64,000 nt of DNA from Nordella sp. HKS 07 (GTDB lineage Bacteria; Pseudomonadota; Alphaproteobacteria; Rhizobiales; Aestuariivirgaceae). Where the stretch lies: assembly GCF_011046735.1 (NCBI RefSeq), contig NZ_CP049258.1, positions 2,560,001-2,624,000 of the forward strand, written 5' to 3'. Within the stretch, counting starts at the first letter, position 1. Every line of letters starts with the position of its first letter. The notes under the pieces are model-generated. The model saw only the letters and a program-made list of their open reading frames with translations, searched no databases and was not told the DNA's origin. Below are positions 9,131-18,694 of this stretch, one piece after another. The translations under genes and the position numbers were made by a program.

Positions 9131-10483
9131 ATGCGGCGCGTATATTACATTCCAGTCTGTCTGGTACTTGGTCTCGTGCCCGCGACCACGACGGTCTTTG
9201 GCGCGGAGCCGGTGAAGACCGGCAAGGCCGCTTTTGGAGATTGGCACAGTGATGCGCCGGGCGTGCGTCGTCACCTCCGGGCAAGTGATCTGCCGCGGGC
9301 CAACACCGCGAAATCCGTCGCCAACTTTGCCGACACATCGGAGATGCCCGCGGGGGCGATTCCGCGCGTGCCCGAGGGCCTTGCCGCCGAGAAGGTCGCA
9401 TCGGGCCTCATGAGTCCGCGCGTGATCCGTTTCGCTCCCAATGGAGACATGTTTGTCGCTGACAGCAGGGCGGATCAGATCCTTGTTTTCCGCATTCCCG
9501 ATGGCACCGCCAAACCCAGCCGCGCGGAAGTCTTTGCGGCGGAGCTTCATCAACCCTACGGCATCGCATTCTACCCGCCGGGACCGGACCCACAGTGGAT
9601 ATATATCGCCAATAGCCGGAGCATCGTCCGCTTTCCCTACAAGAATGGCGATCTGCAGGCTTCGGGACCGTCGGAAGTGATTGTCGACCACATTCCGGAG
9701 ACCCATCATTGGACGCGCGACATTGCCTTTTCACCCGACGGGACCACGCTCTATCTGTCCGTTGGCTCAGGCTCCAATGTTGCGCTCGACATGTTCCCCT
9801 GGCCGCCAATTGAAGGTGGGCTTGATGCATGGAGCAAGACGCGACCGCTCGGAGCGACATGGGACACGGAGGAGCGGCGTGCGGATATTCTCGCCTTTGA
9901 TCCGCAAGGGAAGAATGAACGAATCTTCGCCACTGGTCTGCGGAACTGCTCTGGTCTGACTGTGCAACCCGTGACGGGGGATCTTTGGTGTGTCGTCAAC
10001 GAGCGCGATGAGCTGGGCGACAATGTCCCGTTTGAATATGCGACGCGTGTGCAAAAAGGCGCGTTCTATGGCTGGCCCTGGTACTATAACGGAAATCATG
10101 AGGATCCGCGTCGCAGGGGCGAACGCCCTGACCTCGCTTCACACGTGACCGTCCCGGACGTCTTCATTCAAGCCCACTCCGCGCCCTTAGGGATTGCCTT
10201 CTATGAAGGCGACAATCTTCCCGCGGAATACAAGGGAGATGCGTTTGTCACGCTGCATGGCTCATGGAATCGTGGAAAACGAACGGGCTACAAGGTCGTC
10301 CGGCTCTATTTCAAGGACGGCAAGCCAACCGGCGAGTATGAGGACTTCATGACCGGCTTCGTCATTTCCGACAAGGCGGTGTGGGGGCGGCCCGTTGGCA
10401 TTGGTGTTGCCAAGGACGGCTCGGTGTTCGTGAGCGAGGACGGCAGCGGAACGATCTGGCGGGTTTCCGCCAAGGCGCACTGA
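9131..10483 (+). CDS. PQQ-dependent sorbosone dehydrogenase-like protein
   Basis: The 450-residue protein has a signal peptide (VYYIPVCLVLGLVPATTTVFG) and then a six-bladed beta-propeller of the soluble glucose/sorbosone dehydrogenase type. Recognisable blade motifs include RFAPNGDMFVADSRADQI, HQPYGIAFYP, RDIAFSPDGTTLYLSVG and VFVSEDGSGTIWRVS. Such periplasmic enzymes bind PQQ and oxidise sugars or aldoses; the actual substrate is not predictable. I chose the ATG at 9131 because it begins the signal peptide. It lies just upstream of the PQQ biosynthesis genes, which fits cofactor use, but 190 bp and a promoter-like site separate it from pqqA. Confidence 0.78.
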   Translation: MRRVYYIPVCLVLGLVPATTTVFGAEPVKTGKAAFGDWHSDAPGVRRHLRASDLPRANTAKSVANFADTSEMPAGAIPRVPEGLAAEKVASGLMSPRVIRFAPNGDMFVADSRADQILVFRIPDGTAKPSRAEVFAAELHQPYGIAFYPPGPDPQWIYIANSRSIVRFPYKNGDLQASGPSEVIVDHIPETHHWTRDIAFSPDGTTLYLSVGSGSNVALDMFPWPPIEGGLDAWSKTRPLGATWDTEERRADILAFDPQGKNERIFATGLRNCSGLTVQPVTGDLWCVVNERDELGDNVPFEYATRVQKGAFYGWPWYYNGNHEDPRRRGERPDLASHVTVPDVFIQAHSAPLGIAFYEGDNLPAEYKGDAFVTLHGSWNRGKRTGYKVVRLYFKDGKPTGEYEDFMTGFVISDKAVWGRPVGIGVAKDGSVFVSEDGSGTIWRVSAKAH

Positions 10484-10583
10484 CCTATCGGGCGCTCTTG
10501 ATGGATCAAAATGAGCCACCGCTGGTGCCGTCCTCCGGAGCGCGCTTCCGCCTCGTAACCACCGCTATTTTCAGAGCAATCTG

Positions 10584-10611
10584 TGGACTCGATCGCCAAT
10601 ACTGCTATACT
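10584..10611 (+). promoter_or_regulatory. possible sigma-70-type promoter for pqqA
   Basis: TGGACT (10584-10589) and TATACT (10606-10611) are separated by 16 bp and lie about 70 bp upstream of pqqA. Assigned by eye only. Confidence 0.35.
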
Positions 10612-10677
10612 TTATTGCGTTAAACAGGGTCGGCTCGAGCACCGCCTGCCACGGCGGAATGCGATGGAGGATACACC

Positions 10678-10755
10678 ATGAAGTGGGTGAAACCGACTAT
10701 CGAAGAAGTGTGCATTGGCCTGGAAATCAACGATTACTTCCCGGCCGAACTCTGA
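10678..10755 (+). CDS. pqqA: PqqA, PQQ precursor peptide
   Basis: This 25-residue peptide starts MKWVKPTIEEVCIGLEIND and ends YFPAEL. It holds the invariant Glu16 and Tyr20, spaced E-x3-Y, which PqqE crosslinks and which become PQQ. ATGGAGGA lies just upstream of the ATG. It leads pqqABCDE, with a 37-bp gap before pqqB. The C-terminal tail after Tyr20 (FPAEL) is cleaved away during maturation in the known pathway. Confidence 0.93.
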   Translation: MKWVKPTIEEVCIGLEINDYFPAEL

Positions 10756-10792
10756 ATTTCGGATGTGACTGCAATGCCCGAGTCATCCTTTG

Positions 10793-11697
10793 ATGGCTCG
10801 GGGACGGATTATCGTGCTGGGTTCGGCGGCGGGGGAGGCTCCCCGCAGTGGAACTGTAGGTGCGATGTTTGCGCGCTGTTCTGGCAGGGCGATCCGAGAG
10901 TATCCGTGCGGACGCAGTCGTCTATTGCGGTCACAGCTAATGGCGATAACTGGGTGTTGCTCAATTGCTCTCCGGATGTCCGGGCGCAAATCATACAGAC
11001 ACGTGCGCTCCATCCCAAGACAAGGCGCGGCTCCCCGATCGAAGGGGTAATTCTCACGAATGGCGATATCGATCATGTCGCGGGGTTGCTGAGTCTGCGG
11101 GAAAACCAGCCCTTTGCGATCTATGGAACAGAGTCCGTGCTTGCGGAAATCGCGCGAAACCAGATGTTCGCCGTGGTCGACAAAAGCGTCGTGCCGCGAC
11201 AGAGCATCACGCTCGACAAGCCGCTCGCCATCGCCGGCGGGCTTTTGATCGAGCCATTCGCCGTACCTGGCAAGGTTCCGCTCTATCTCGAATCCGGTGA
11301 GATCGAGATTGGCGGGGAATCGGGCTCGACGATCGGCCTCAAAGTGTCGAGCAAGGCTGCGCAATTCCTTTACATACCGGGCTGTGCGGACATCAATGCC
11401 GCGCTGCGCGCCCGCCTCAAAAATGCGCCGCTCATCCTCTTTGACGGCACGCTCTGGCGGGATGATGAGATGGTCCATCATAAGATCGGCAGCAAGACCG
11501 GCCGCCGAATGGGACATGTGTCGATGTCAGGTCCCGACGGTTCGATCGCCCGGCTCGGCGATCTCGGCATCGGACGCAAGGTGTTCACCCACATCAACAA
11601 CAGCAATCCGGTTCTCATCGATGGATCCCCCGAGCGGCGCCAAGCCGAAGCCGCCGGCTGGGAGATCGCCTATGACGGAATGGAGATCGAGCTGTGA
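10793..11697 (+). CDS. pqqB: PqqB (metallo-beta-lactamase fold), with a one-base frameshift near the start
   Basis: PqqB is a metallo-beta-lactamase-fold protein needed for late steps of PQQ formation. The real N-terminus, MARGRIIVLGSAAG, is encoded from 10793. It then falls out of frame at a run of five G (10831-10835). Adding one G would restore GGGSPQWNCRCDVC and the rest. Downstream the frame is intact: NGDIDHVAGLL carries the metal-site region, and the end overlaps pqqC. As printed, a continuous frame exists only from a GTG at 10765 and has a non-homologous N-terminus. I judge this a missing base in the sequence rather than a dead gene, because all neighbours are intact. Confidence 0.88.
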
Positions 11698-12431
11698 CGG
11701 CGCTGTTGAGCCCGAGCGAGCTTGAACGGCAGCTGCGCGCGATCGGCGCTGAGCGCTATCACCACCTTCATCCGTTCCACAGGCTTCTGCATTCGGGCAA
11801 GCTCGATCGCGGTCAGGTCCAGGCCTGGGCGCTCAACCGCTACTACTATCAGAGCATGATCCCCGTGAAGGACGCGGCTATCCTGGCAAGAATGGCCGAT
11901 CCGCAATTGCGGCGCGTGTGGCGCCAGCGCATCATCGATCATGATGGCGACAGCGAGAATGATGGCGGCATCGTCCGCTGGCTGGCGCTTACCGATGGGC
12001 TGGACCTTGATCGCAGTTATGTCACCTCGACGCGTGGCATCCTCCCCGCCACGCGCTTCGCGGTCGAAGCCTATGTGCACTTCGTGCGCGACCGCAGCCT
12101 GCTCGAGGCGATCGCCTCCTCGCTCACCGAGCTGTTCGCTCCGACCATCATTGCCGAGCGTGTGAGCGGGATGCTCGCGAACTACGATTTCATTTCCAGA
12201 CAGACGCTTTCCTATTTCGACAAGCGCCTGACCCAGGCTTCCCGCGATGCGGATTTCGCGCTCGATTATGTGAAATCGAATGCGCGCCGGCCCGATCAGC
12301 AGGAGGCCGTTCTCGCCGCCCTCACCTTCAAATGCAGCGTCTTGTGGGCGCAGCTTGACGCGCTCCATCACGCCTATGTCGAGCCGGGCCACATTCCGCC
12401 CGGCGCGTTCAAACCGGAGATCTCGTCATGA
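11694..12431 (+). CDS. pqqC: PqqC, pyrroloquinoline-quinone synthase
   Basis: PqqC catalyses the last ring closure and eight-electron oxidation that yields PQQ, using oxygen and no metal. The 245-residue length is typical. Family segments visible are YHHLHPFHRLLHSG, WALNRYYYQSMIPVKDA, IIDHDGD, LTELFAPTIIAERV and ALTFKCSVLWAQLDALHHAY. The GTG start overlaps the pqqB stop (GTGA), and its stop overlaps the pqqD start (ATGA), so the operon is translationally coupled. Confidence 0.95.
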   Translation: MTALLSPSELERQLRAIGAERYHHLHPFHRLLHSGKLDRGQVQAWALNRYYYQSMIPVKDAAILARMADPQLRRVWRQRIIDHDGDSENDGGIVRWLALTDGLDLDRSYVTSTRGILPATRFAVEAYVHFVRDRSLLEAIASSLTELFAPTIIAERVSGMLANYDFISRQTLSYFDKRLTQASRDADFALDYVKSNARRPDQQEAVLAALTFKCSVLWAQLDALHHAYVEPGHIPPGAFKPEISS

Positions 12432-12715
12432 CCGACGCAACTTCGATTTCCGGCGACGTCGTTCCGCGGCTCCCGCGCGGGGTGCGATTGCGCTACGACG
12501 ACGTTCGCGCGCAGTGGATGCTGCTCGCACCTGAACGAATCCTCAAGCCTGACGGCATCGCGCTTGAAATCCTCAAGCGCTGCGACGGCAAAGCGACGCT
12601 CGATACGATCATCGACGATCTCGCCCGGTCATTCAACGCCGAACGGGGCGAGATAGCGCTGGACGTGCGCGAATTCCTGAACGGACTCGCGGCGAAACGG
12701 ATGCTCGACCTATGA
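12428..12715 (+). CDS. pqqD: PqqD, peptide chaperone
   Basis: The 95-residue protein has the PqqD winged-helix layout: [26 protein letters not shown], then [21 protein letters not shown]. PqqD binds PqqA and presents it to the radical-SAM enzyme PqqE. It overlaps both neighbours by ATGA, so a balanced supply with PqqE is likely. Confidence 0.93.
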   Translation: MTDATSISGDVVPRLPRGVRLRYDDVRAQWMLLAPERILKPDGIALEILKRCDGKATLDTIIDDLARSFNAERGEIALDVREFLNGLAAKRMLDL

Positions 12716-13842
12716 CGGAGAGAATGGCAGCGCCGACGGGAATGCTCGCGGAATTGACGCATCGCTGCCCGCTGCGCTGCCCCTATTGCTCGAACCCGGT
12801 GGAGCTCGACCGCCGCTCCCAGGAGCTCGACACCGCTACCTGGCTGCGCGTGCTGGCCGAGGCAGCCCGGCTCGGTGTCATACAGGTGCATCTCTCCGGC
12901 GGCGAGCCTGCGGCGCGGAAGGACCTCGCTGCCATTGTGCGCGGATGCGCCGATCTTGGTCTCTATTCCAACCTCATCACTTCGGGAATCGGTGTTGACG
13001 AGCCGAGGATAACGGCTCTGGCCGAGGTCGGTCTTGACCATGTTCAGCTGTCCTTTCAGGCGACGACGGCCGAGACGAACGATCTGATCGGCGGCCTTGA
13101 AGGATCACTTGCTCACAAGCTCGAAACGGCGCGACTGGTGACCCGCCTGGGCATTCCGCTGACGCTCAATGCGGTGATCCACCGCCGCAACATCGCTGAG
13201 GTCGAGGATTTCGTCCGATTGGCTGTCGATCTCGGTGCCAAACGTGTGGAGATCGCCCACGCGCAATATTACGGCTGGGCGCTCAGAAACCGCAGGTCCC
13301 TCATGCCGACCCGCGAGCAGACATTTGCGGCGGTCGCGACCGTGGAACGCCTGCGTCGGGAATATGCCGGCACGATCGTCATCGACACGGTCGTGCCCGA
13401 TTATTATGCCCGTTTTCCGAAGGCCTGCATGGGCGGATGGGGACGGCAGTCCCTCAATGTGACGCCATCGGGGAAGGTGCTGCCCTGTCATGCCGCGGAG
13501 ACGATCCCGAATCTCGAATTCTGGAACGTCAGAGACAGGAGCCTCGCGGAAATCTGGGCCGAGTCTCCCGCCTTCAATGCGTTCCGGGGCATCGGCTGGA
13601 TGCGTGAGCCCTGCCGCAGCTGCGAGCGCCGGGAGATCGACTGGGGCGGATGCAGATGTCAGGCGCTTGCGATCGCGGGCGCCGCCCGGGAGGCGGATCC
13701 CGTCTGCTGCAAGTCGCCGTTCCATGCCCGCATCGAAGCCCTCGCCGCCGCCGACGCCGCCCAGCCTATCGGGGACTATCACTACCGGGGCTTTGAAAAG
13801 CACAGCGAAGACGCCACGAAACTTCGCGAGGGCGTGCCATGA
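12712..13842 (+). CDS. pqqE: PqqE, radical-SAM PqqA crosslinking enzyme
   Basis: PqqE forms the Glu-Tyr carbon-carbon bond in PqqA. The radical-SAM cluster ligands are in [13 protein letters not shown] (Cys19, Cys23, Cys26), followed by the SAM-binding HLSGGEP. The C-terminal SPASM region supplies further cysteines ([31 protein letters not shown]) for auxiliary Fe-S clusters. The 376-residue length fits the family. It starts by ATGA overlap with pqqD, and its stop overlaps the next gene, so the secreted protein downstream is co-translated. Confidence 0.95.
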   Translation: MTERMAAPTGMLAELTHRCPLRCPYCSNPVELDRRSQELDTATWLRVLAEAARLGVIQVHLSGGEPAARKDLAAIVRGCADLGLYSNLITSGIGVDEPRITALAEVGLDHVQLSFQATTAETNDLIGGLEGSLAHKLETARLVTRLGIPLTLNAVIHRRNIAEVEDFVRLAVDLGAKRVEIAHAQYYGWALRNRRSLMPTREQTFAAVATVERLRREYAGTIVIDTVVPDYYARFPKACMGGWGRQSLNVTPSGKVLPCHAAETIPNLEFWNVRDRSLAEIWAESPAFNAFRGIGWMREPCRSCERREIDWGGCRCQALAIAGAAREADPVCCKSPFHARIEALAAADAAQPIGDYHYRGFEKHSEDATKLREGVP

Positions 13843-14177
13843 GAATGCCTGTAACGCTGCTTGTGGCCCTCGTCGCGGCGATGCCTGCCGCAGCGCAGTC
13901 CTTCAACGATTATCCGACAAACGCCAGGGCCGACTATGTCTATGGCTGCATGCAAGTGAACGGCGAGACGCGTGAGGCGCTGGACAGATGCTCGTGCTCG
14001 ATCGACGTCATCGCCTCGCTAATGCCTTATGAGCACTATGTGAACGCGGAAACATTCATGAGGATGGGCCAGGTCGTCGGCGAGAGGGGCGTTATCTTCC
14101 GCCAGAGCGAACCGGCCCGGAAAGCCACCGACGAGCTGCGCCGGGCCGAAGCCGAAGCCGAGATTCGCTGCTTCTGA
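13839..14177 (+). CDS. small secreted protein in the PQQ operon
   Basis: The 112-residue protein has a signal peptide ([20 protein letters not shown]). The mature part holds four Cys (YGCMQ, RCSCS, and a C-terminal IRCF) that could form disulfides. No known catalytic domain is visible. It begins by ATGA overlap with pqqE and precedes the PQQ-associated binding protein, so a periplasmic accessory role for PQQ enzymes or the transporter is a reasonable inference. Function unknown. Confidence 0.8.
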   Translation: MRMPVTLLVALVAAMPAAAQSFNDYPTNARADYVYGCMQVNGETREALDRCSCSIDVIASLMPYEHYVNAETFMRMGQVVGERGVIFRQSEPARKATDELRRAEAEAEIRCF

Positions 14178-14226
14178 GGCTGCGCTCCGATACGCAGTGC
14201 CGGTAGAAGGGAGAAACTGAATTTCG

Positions 14227-15429
14227 ATGTGCCGGCAGAGAATCAGTCTTTTGCTCACTTTCGCAACGGCGTTGTGGTTGTTGGGCGCGCTCGGCGCTCG
14301 CGCAAGTGAAGCCGTAGAGTTTCGGATTGGATATTTGCGGCTCGATGAAAAGAAACTCGCTTTGTCCGTGCTTGATGTCCCGCCGCCAGATGAGGGGATC
14401 GCCGGCGCCAAGGTCGCCATCAATGACAACAATACAACAGGCAAGTTCCTCAACCAGCGTTTCATTCTGGAAGAGGAGAAGATTGCGCCGCAGGACGATC
14501 CGCTTCCCGCCGCGAAAAAGCTCGTGGATGCCGGCTACTCCTATCTCGTTGTGGACCTGCCCGCCGCCATGGTGCTCAAGATCGCCGATGCGGTGCGCGA
14601 GCGCAATGTGCTCGTCTTCAATGCCGGCGCTACCGATGATCTATTACGGGAGGAGGAATGCCGCCCCAATGTCTTTCACACCGCCCCCACCCGTACGATG
14701 CTTGCGGACGGACTGGGGCAATATCTCGTCTGGAAGCAATGGCGCAACTGGTTCCTGATCAGGGGATCACATGAGGCGGACAAGCTGTGGGCCGATGCCC
14801 TGCGGCGGGCCGCCAAGCGTTTCGGCGCTAAAATCGTCGAAGAGCGGGTCTTCGAGGACACTGGCGGTGCCCGGCGCACCGACACCGGCCAGGTGCAGAT
14901 ACAAAAGCAGATGCCCGTCTTCACGCAAGGCGCTGCCGATCATGACGTCGTGGTTGCGGCGGACGAGAGCGAAGTCTTCGCAACTTACCTGCCCTATCGT
15001 ACCTGGGTGCCGCGGCCGGTTGCCGGATCCGCGGGCCTCATGCCCTCGAGCTGGCATCCTGCGCATGAGCAGTGGGGTGCTGCGCAGATCCAGAACCGCT
15101 TCGTCAAGGCGAGCGGCCGGCGCATGTTGTCCAAGGACATGCAGGCCTGGACGGCGGTCAGGATCATCGGCGAGGCGGCCCAGCGGACAGGCTCCGGCGA
15201 CCCCAGGATGATCGCGGACTACATCAAGTCTCCGCAGTTCTCGATTGCCGCTTTCAAGGGCCAGAAGGTCACGTTCAGAGCGTGGAATTGGCAGCTCCGG
15301 CAGCCGATTCTCCTGAGCGACGCCCGCTCGGTCGTGTCGGTGTCGCCACAGGAAGGCTTCTTGCATCAATTCTCGGAGCTCGACACGCTCGGCATCGATC
15401 AACCCGAGACAAAGTGCGTATTGCGATGA
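14227..15429 (+). CDS. PQQ-system ABC periplasmic binding protein
   Basis: This 400-residue secreted protein (signal peptide about residues 1-28) resembles the branched-chain-amino-acid type binding-protein fold: FRIGYLRLDEK, GAKVAINDNNTTGKF, then DDPLPAAKKLVDAGYSYLV. It belongs to the subgroup found beside PQQ-dependent alcohol dehydrogenases. It is paired here with an ABC-2 type (exporter-like) permease rather than a LivHM importer, so its role may be sensing or scavenging rather than classical uptake. An AGGGAGAAACTG-like ribosome site precedes the ATG. The ligand is unknown. Confidence 0.85.
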   Translation: MCRQRISLLLTFATALWLLGALGARASEAVEFRIGYLRLDEKKLALSVLDVPPPDEGIAGAKVAINDNNTTGKFLNQRFILEEEKIAPQDDPLPAAKKLVDAGYSYLVVDLPAAMVLKIADAVRERNVLVFNAGATDDLLREEECRPNVFHTAPTRTMLADGLGQYLVWKQWRNWFLIRGSHEADKLWADALRRAAKRFGAKIVEERVFEDTGGARRTDTGQVQIQKQMPVFTQGAADHDVVVAADESEVFATYLPYRTWVPRPVAGSAGLMPSSWHPAHEQWGAAQIQNRFVKASGRRMLSKDMQAWTAVRIIGEAAQRTGSGDPRMIADYIKSPQFSIAAFKGQKVTFRAWNWQLRQPILLSDARSVVSVSPQEGFLHQFSELDTLGIDQPETKCVLR

Positions 15430-15449
15430 TCCAGTGCAGGAGGATCCGG

Positions 15450-16418
15450 ATGCATTTCAAGTGGATGTACTTTGGGGTCATGGCGCTTGCCGCTGCATCA
15501 CCGGCAGGCGCGTACACGGTCTACGTCTCAAACGAGAAAGACAACACCATTTCCGTGGTGGACTCGGAGAAGATGGAGCTCGTTAAGACGATAACGGTGG
15601 GGCAACGGCCGCGGGGTATTACCGTCACCAAGGATGGCAGATATATTCTGGTCTGTACGAGCGACGATGATACGATTGAGATGATTGACGCTGCGACGTT
15701 CGAGCGGGTTACGACATTGCCGTCGGGTCCCGATCCCGAGCTGTTCGTTCTCAGTCCCGACGGCGGCAAGCTCTATGTCGCCAATGAGGACGATAACCTC
15801 GTCACCGTGATCGATATGGCCAGCAAGGCGGTGGTCGCCGAAGTGCCGGTGGGCGTCGAGCCCGAGGGAATGGGAATCAGCCCGGATGGAAAGACCATGG
15901 TCAGCACATCCGAGACGACGAATATGGCTCATTTCATCGACACGTCTTCGCATGAGATCACGCACAACGTGCTCGTCGATGCCCGCCCGCGCTTCGCCGA
16001 GTATAAGGCGGACGGCTCGGAAGTCTGGATCTCCGCCGAAATCGGCGGCACGGTCAGCGTCGTCGACGACAAGACGCGTACGGTCAAGAAGAAGATCACC
16101 TTCGAGATCCCAGGCTTGCGGGCCGAAGCGATCCAGCCTGTCGGCGTGCGCATCACCAAAGACGGCAAGAAGGCCTATGTTGCGCTCGGCCCCGCCAATC
16201 GCGTCGCCGTGGTCAATGGCGAAACCTACGAGGTCGAGAAGTACATCCTCGTCGGCCAGCGTGTCTGGCAACTCGCCATTACGCCCGACGAGAAGACGGT
16301 GATCTCGACCAACGGCGTATCGAACGACATCACCTTCATCGACATCGCGACCGACGAAGCGGTGAAGTCGCTCACCGTCGGCGGGCTTCCGTGGGGGATA
16401 GTCGTGTCACCAAAATGA
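15450..16418 (+). CDS. YVTN-type beta-propeller, PQQ-associated
   Basis: The 322-residue secreted protein starts with a signal peptide (MYFGVMALAAASPAGA). It is built from about seven repeats of the YVTN beta-propeller pattern (TVYVSNEKDNTISVVDS, KLYVANEDDNLVTVID, KAYVALGPANRVAVVN). The gene type accompanies PQQ-dependent dehydrogenases and may serve as an electron-transfer or assembly partner, which is unproven. The start at 15450 has GCAGGAGGA just upstream; the frame extends further left only over the binding-protein gene. Confidence 0.85.
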   Translation: MHFKWMYFGVMALAAASPAGAYTVYVSNEKDNTISVVDSEKMELVKTITVGQRPRGITVTKDGRYILVCTSDDDTIEMIDAATFERVTTLPSGPDPELFVLSPDGGKLYVANEDDNLVTVIDMASKAVVAEVPVGVEPEGMGISPDGKTMVSTSETTNMAHFIDTSSHEITHNVLVDARPRFAEYKADGSEVWISAEIGGTVSVVDDKTRTVKKKITFEIPGLRAEAIQPVGVRITKDGKKAYVALGPANRVAVVNGETYEVEKYILVGQRVWQLAITPDEKTVISTNGVSNDITFIDIATDEAVKSLTVGGLPWGIVVSPK

Positions 16419-16440
16419 TCAGGCGAGGAGGAAGCGCGAC

Positions 16441-17220
16441 TTGTCGATGACCGCAAACAGCTCCAAGCCGGCGCTCGCGGTGGCCGGTGTCGGCCATGCC
16501 TATGGCGCGCGGCGGGCGCTCGACGGTGTGTCCTTCGACGTCCCGATCGGCGGCTTCACTGTATTGCTCGGGCTGAATGGGGCTGGCAAATCGACGCTCT
16601 TCGCGCTCATCACCCGTCTCTATGATGCGCGCGAGGGCAGGATCGAGGTCTTCGGTCACGATGTCGCGCAGGCGCCTGGCGAGGCGCTGCGGCGCCTGGG
16701 GGTGGTTTTTCAGCAGCGTACTGTCGACCTCGACCTCTCGGTGATGCAGAACCTGACCTATCATGCCGCACTTCACGGTATCGCAGGCGCCGAAGGGCGT
16801 AGGCGTGCAAGCGAGATGCTCGAATGGTTCGATCTTTCCGACCGGCGCCGGGACAAGGTGCGCAGCCTCTCGGGCGGCCAGATGCGTCGCATCGAAATCG
16901 CCCGCGCCCTTCTTCACCGGCCGAAGCTCCTCCTGCTCGATGAGGCGACGGTCGGTCTCGACATTCGTTCGCGCGCCGACATCATCGCCCATGTGAGGCG
17001 TCTCGTCGCGGAGGAAGGCATCGGCGTCCTGTGGGCGACCCATCTCATCGAGGAGGTGGCGCCGGAGGATCGTGTCGTCATTCTCCATCAGGGGCGCGTC
17101 CTGGCCGAAGGTCCCGTCGTCGAGGTCGTGAGTGCGCATGAGGGACGGGACATCAAATCAGTATTTGCCGCGCTCACCGGCGCCGGCCAGCCGCGGACGG
17201 CAAGCGAGGTAGCGGCATGA
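16441..17220 (+). CDS. ABC transporter ATPase of the PQQ-associated system
   Basis: The 259-residue ATPase has Walker A GLNGAGKST (about residues 44-52), the signature LSGGQMRR, Walker B LLLLDEATVGLD and the switch His in LWATH. It is of the drug/lipid-export (ABC-2) class. The TTG at 16441 sits 7 bases after GAGGAGGAAG; an ATG at 16447 is possible. The stop overlaps the permease start (ATGA). It should energise the adjacent permease. Confidence 0.88.
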   Translation: MSMTANSSKPALAVAGVGHAYGARRALDGVSFDVPIGGFTVLLGLNGAGKSTLFALITRLYDAREGRIEVFGHDVAQAPGEALRRLGVVFQQRTVDLDLSVMQNLTYHAALHGIAGAEGRRRASEMLEWFDLSDRRRDKVRSLSGGQMRRIEIARALLHRPKLLLLDEATVGLDIRSRADIIAHVRRLVAEEGIGVLWATHLIEEVAPEDRVVILHQGRVLAEGPVVEVVSAHEGRDIKSVFAALTGAGQPRTASEVAA

Positions 17221-18077
17221 CAGCGCTCTATCCCGCCACAACCCCACGCGCCGGATTCTCAGCCAGGCAATATATGATCTGTCTTACCGGGATCGCCTGG
17301 CGCGAGAGCTTGCGGTTTCTGCACCAGCGCGAGCGCTTCATCGCGGCATTGGTGCGGCCGCTCCTGTGGCTGTTCATCTTCGCCGCCGGATTTCGTCAGG
17401 TCCTCGGCGTGTCGATCATCCCGCCTTACGAGACCTATGTTCTCTATGAAGTCTATATCACGCCGGGATTGGTGGCGATGATCCAGCTCTTCAATGGAAT
17501 GCAATCGTCTTTGTCGATGGTCTATGACCGCGAGATGGGCAATATGCGTACCCTGCTCGTCAGCCCGTTTCCGCGCTGGTACCTCCTTCTCTCCAAGCTT
17601 TTTGCCGGCGTGGCCGTGTCCATCCTGCAGGTTTACGTGTTCCTGGCGATCGCCTGGTTCTGGGAGGTCAGGCCGCCGCCCTTCGGCTATCTTGCCATGC
17701 TGCCGGCAGTTGTCTTGTCCGGCCTCCTGTTCGGCTCGATCGGTCTTCTCCTGTCATCGCTCATCAAGCAGCTCGAGAATTTTGCCGGGATCATGAACTT
17801 CGTGATCTTCCCGATGTATTTCGCCTCTTCTGCGCTTTATCCTTTGTGGAGGGTCCGGGAATCGAGTCCGCTTCTCTACACCATCTGCCAGTGGAATCCG
17901 TTCACCCATGCCGTCGAGCTCATTCGCTTTTCGCTCTATGCCCAGGTCAACTGGCCGGCACTTGCCATCGTGGTGGGAACGACAGCGGCTTTCCTCATCG
18001 GCGCCATCATCGCTTATGATCCCACACGCGGTTTCATCGCCCGGCGAGGCGCGCTTACACAGGGAGGATCGGAATGA
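17217..18077 (+). CDS. ABC-2 type permease of the PQQ-associated system
   Basis: The 286-residue membrane protein shows six hydrophobic segments and the ABC-2 pattern (YDREMGNMRTLLVSPFPRWYLL; later FPMYFASSALYPLWRV). It resembles PedC of the Pseudomonas 2-phenylethanol cluster, where this kind of transporter was described as an efflux system. Both ends overlap neighbours by ATGA, so ATPase, permease and the following secreted protein are made together. What it exports is not evident. Confidence 0.85.
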   Translation: MTALYPATTPRAGFSARQYMICLTGIAWRESLRFLHQRERFIAALVRPLLWLFIFAAGFRQVLGVSIIPPYETYVLYEVYITPGLVAMIQLFNGMQSSLSMVYDREMGNMRTLLVSPFPRWYLLLSKLFAGVAVSILQVYVFLAIAWFWEVRPPPFGYLAMLPAVVLSGLLFGSIGLLLSSLIKQLENFAGIMNFVIFPMYFASSALYPLWRVRESSPLLYTICQWNPFTHAVELIRFSLYAQVNWPALAIVVGTTAAFLIGAIIAYDPTRGFIARRGALTQGGSE

Positions 18078-18694
18078 TGCGCTACGCTCACTGGCTTTGT
18101 TTCGCCTTCGCCGCTGCCATGGTTCTGCCGGCGGCAGGTACAGTGAGCGCTGCATCCTCGCAGGATTGGCCCTGTGTCCAGCCCAAGGTGCCCGAACTCT
18201 CGCTCGTTTCTGTCTGGACAGGGCCACCGCTCGACACGACGGCAGGTATATGGCGCTCCGACCCCGATATCGCAACACTCGTCGGACGCCTGGCCGCCCG
18301 CCGGACCAGCGAGGATGAAGCCCGCGGGGCCATTGCCGAGTTTGCCGCATCTTCACGAGATGCCAGGCGAGAGAAGCTCCTGGTACTGCTCGCGGGCCTC
18401 TTCGAGACCATCAATGACGAGCGCTCGGCTGTCATCGCAGGGATCGAACGCTATGGGCGAAAGCAGAAGCAGCTTGCGGAGACGCTGCGCGACGAAACCG
18501 CAAAGCTGGATTCCATGCGCAAGGACGCCGCTGCCGATCCCGCCAAGGTCGCCCAGATGAACGATCAACTCACATGGAGCTTGCGCGTCTTCGACGAACG
18601 GAAACGATCGCTGCGCTTCGTCTGCGAAGTGCCGGCCCTGATCGAGCAGCGGCTGTATATTCTCGCCCGCACGATCCAGGCCGCGCTTCAATAG
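18074..18694 (+). CDS. secreted helical protein in the PQQ-associated transporter operon
   Basis: The 206-residue protein has a signal peptide (about residues 1-27, ending VSAASS). Its mature part is mostly helical and charged, with two Cys (WPCVQP and RFVCEV), and about residues 125-185 are likely coiled coil. No enzyme motif is seen. It is coupled to the permease by ATGA overlap and is the last gene of the unit. It could be a periplasmic adaptor for the exporter; this is inference from position and helicity. Confidence 0.78.
   Translation: MMRYAHWLCFAFAAAMVLPAAGTVSAASSQDWPCVQPKVPELSLVSVWTGPPLDTTAGIWRSDPDIATLVGRLAARRTSEDEARGAIAEFAASSRDARREKLLVLLAGLFETINDERSAVIAGIERYGRKQKQLAETLRDETAKLDSMRKDAAADPAKVAQMNDQLTWSLRVFDERKRSLRFVCEVPALIEQRLYILARTIQAALQ

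Noticed and set aside
10793-11697. programmed frameshift in pqqB
   Set aside because: There is no slippery heptamer with a downstream structure that I can see, and the family is not known for recoding; a missing base is simpler.
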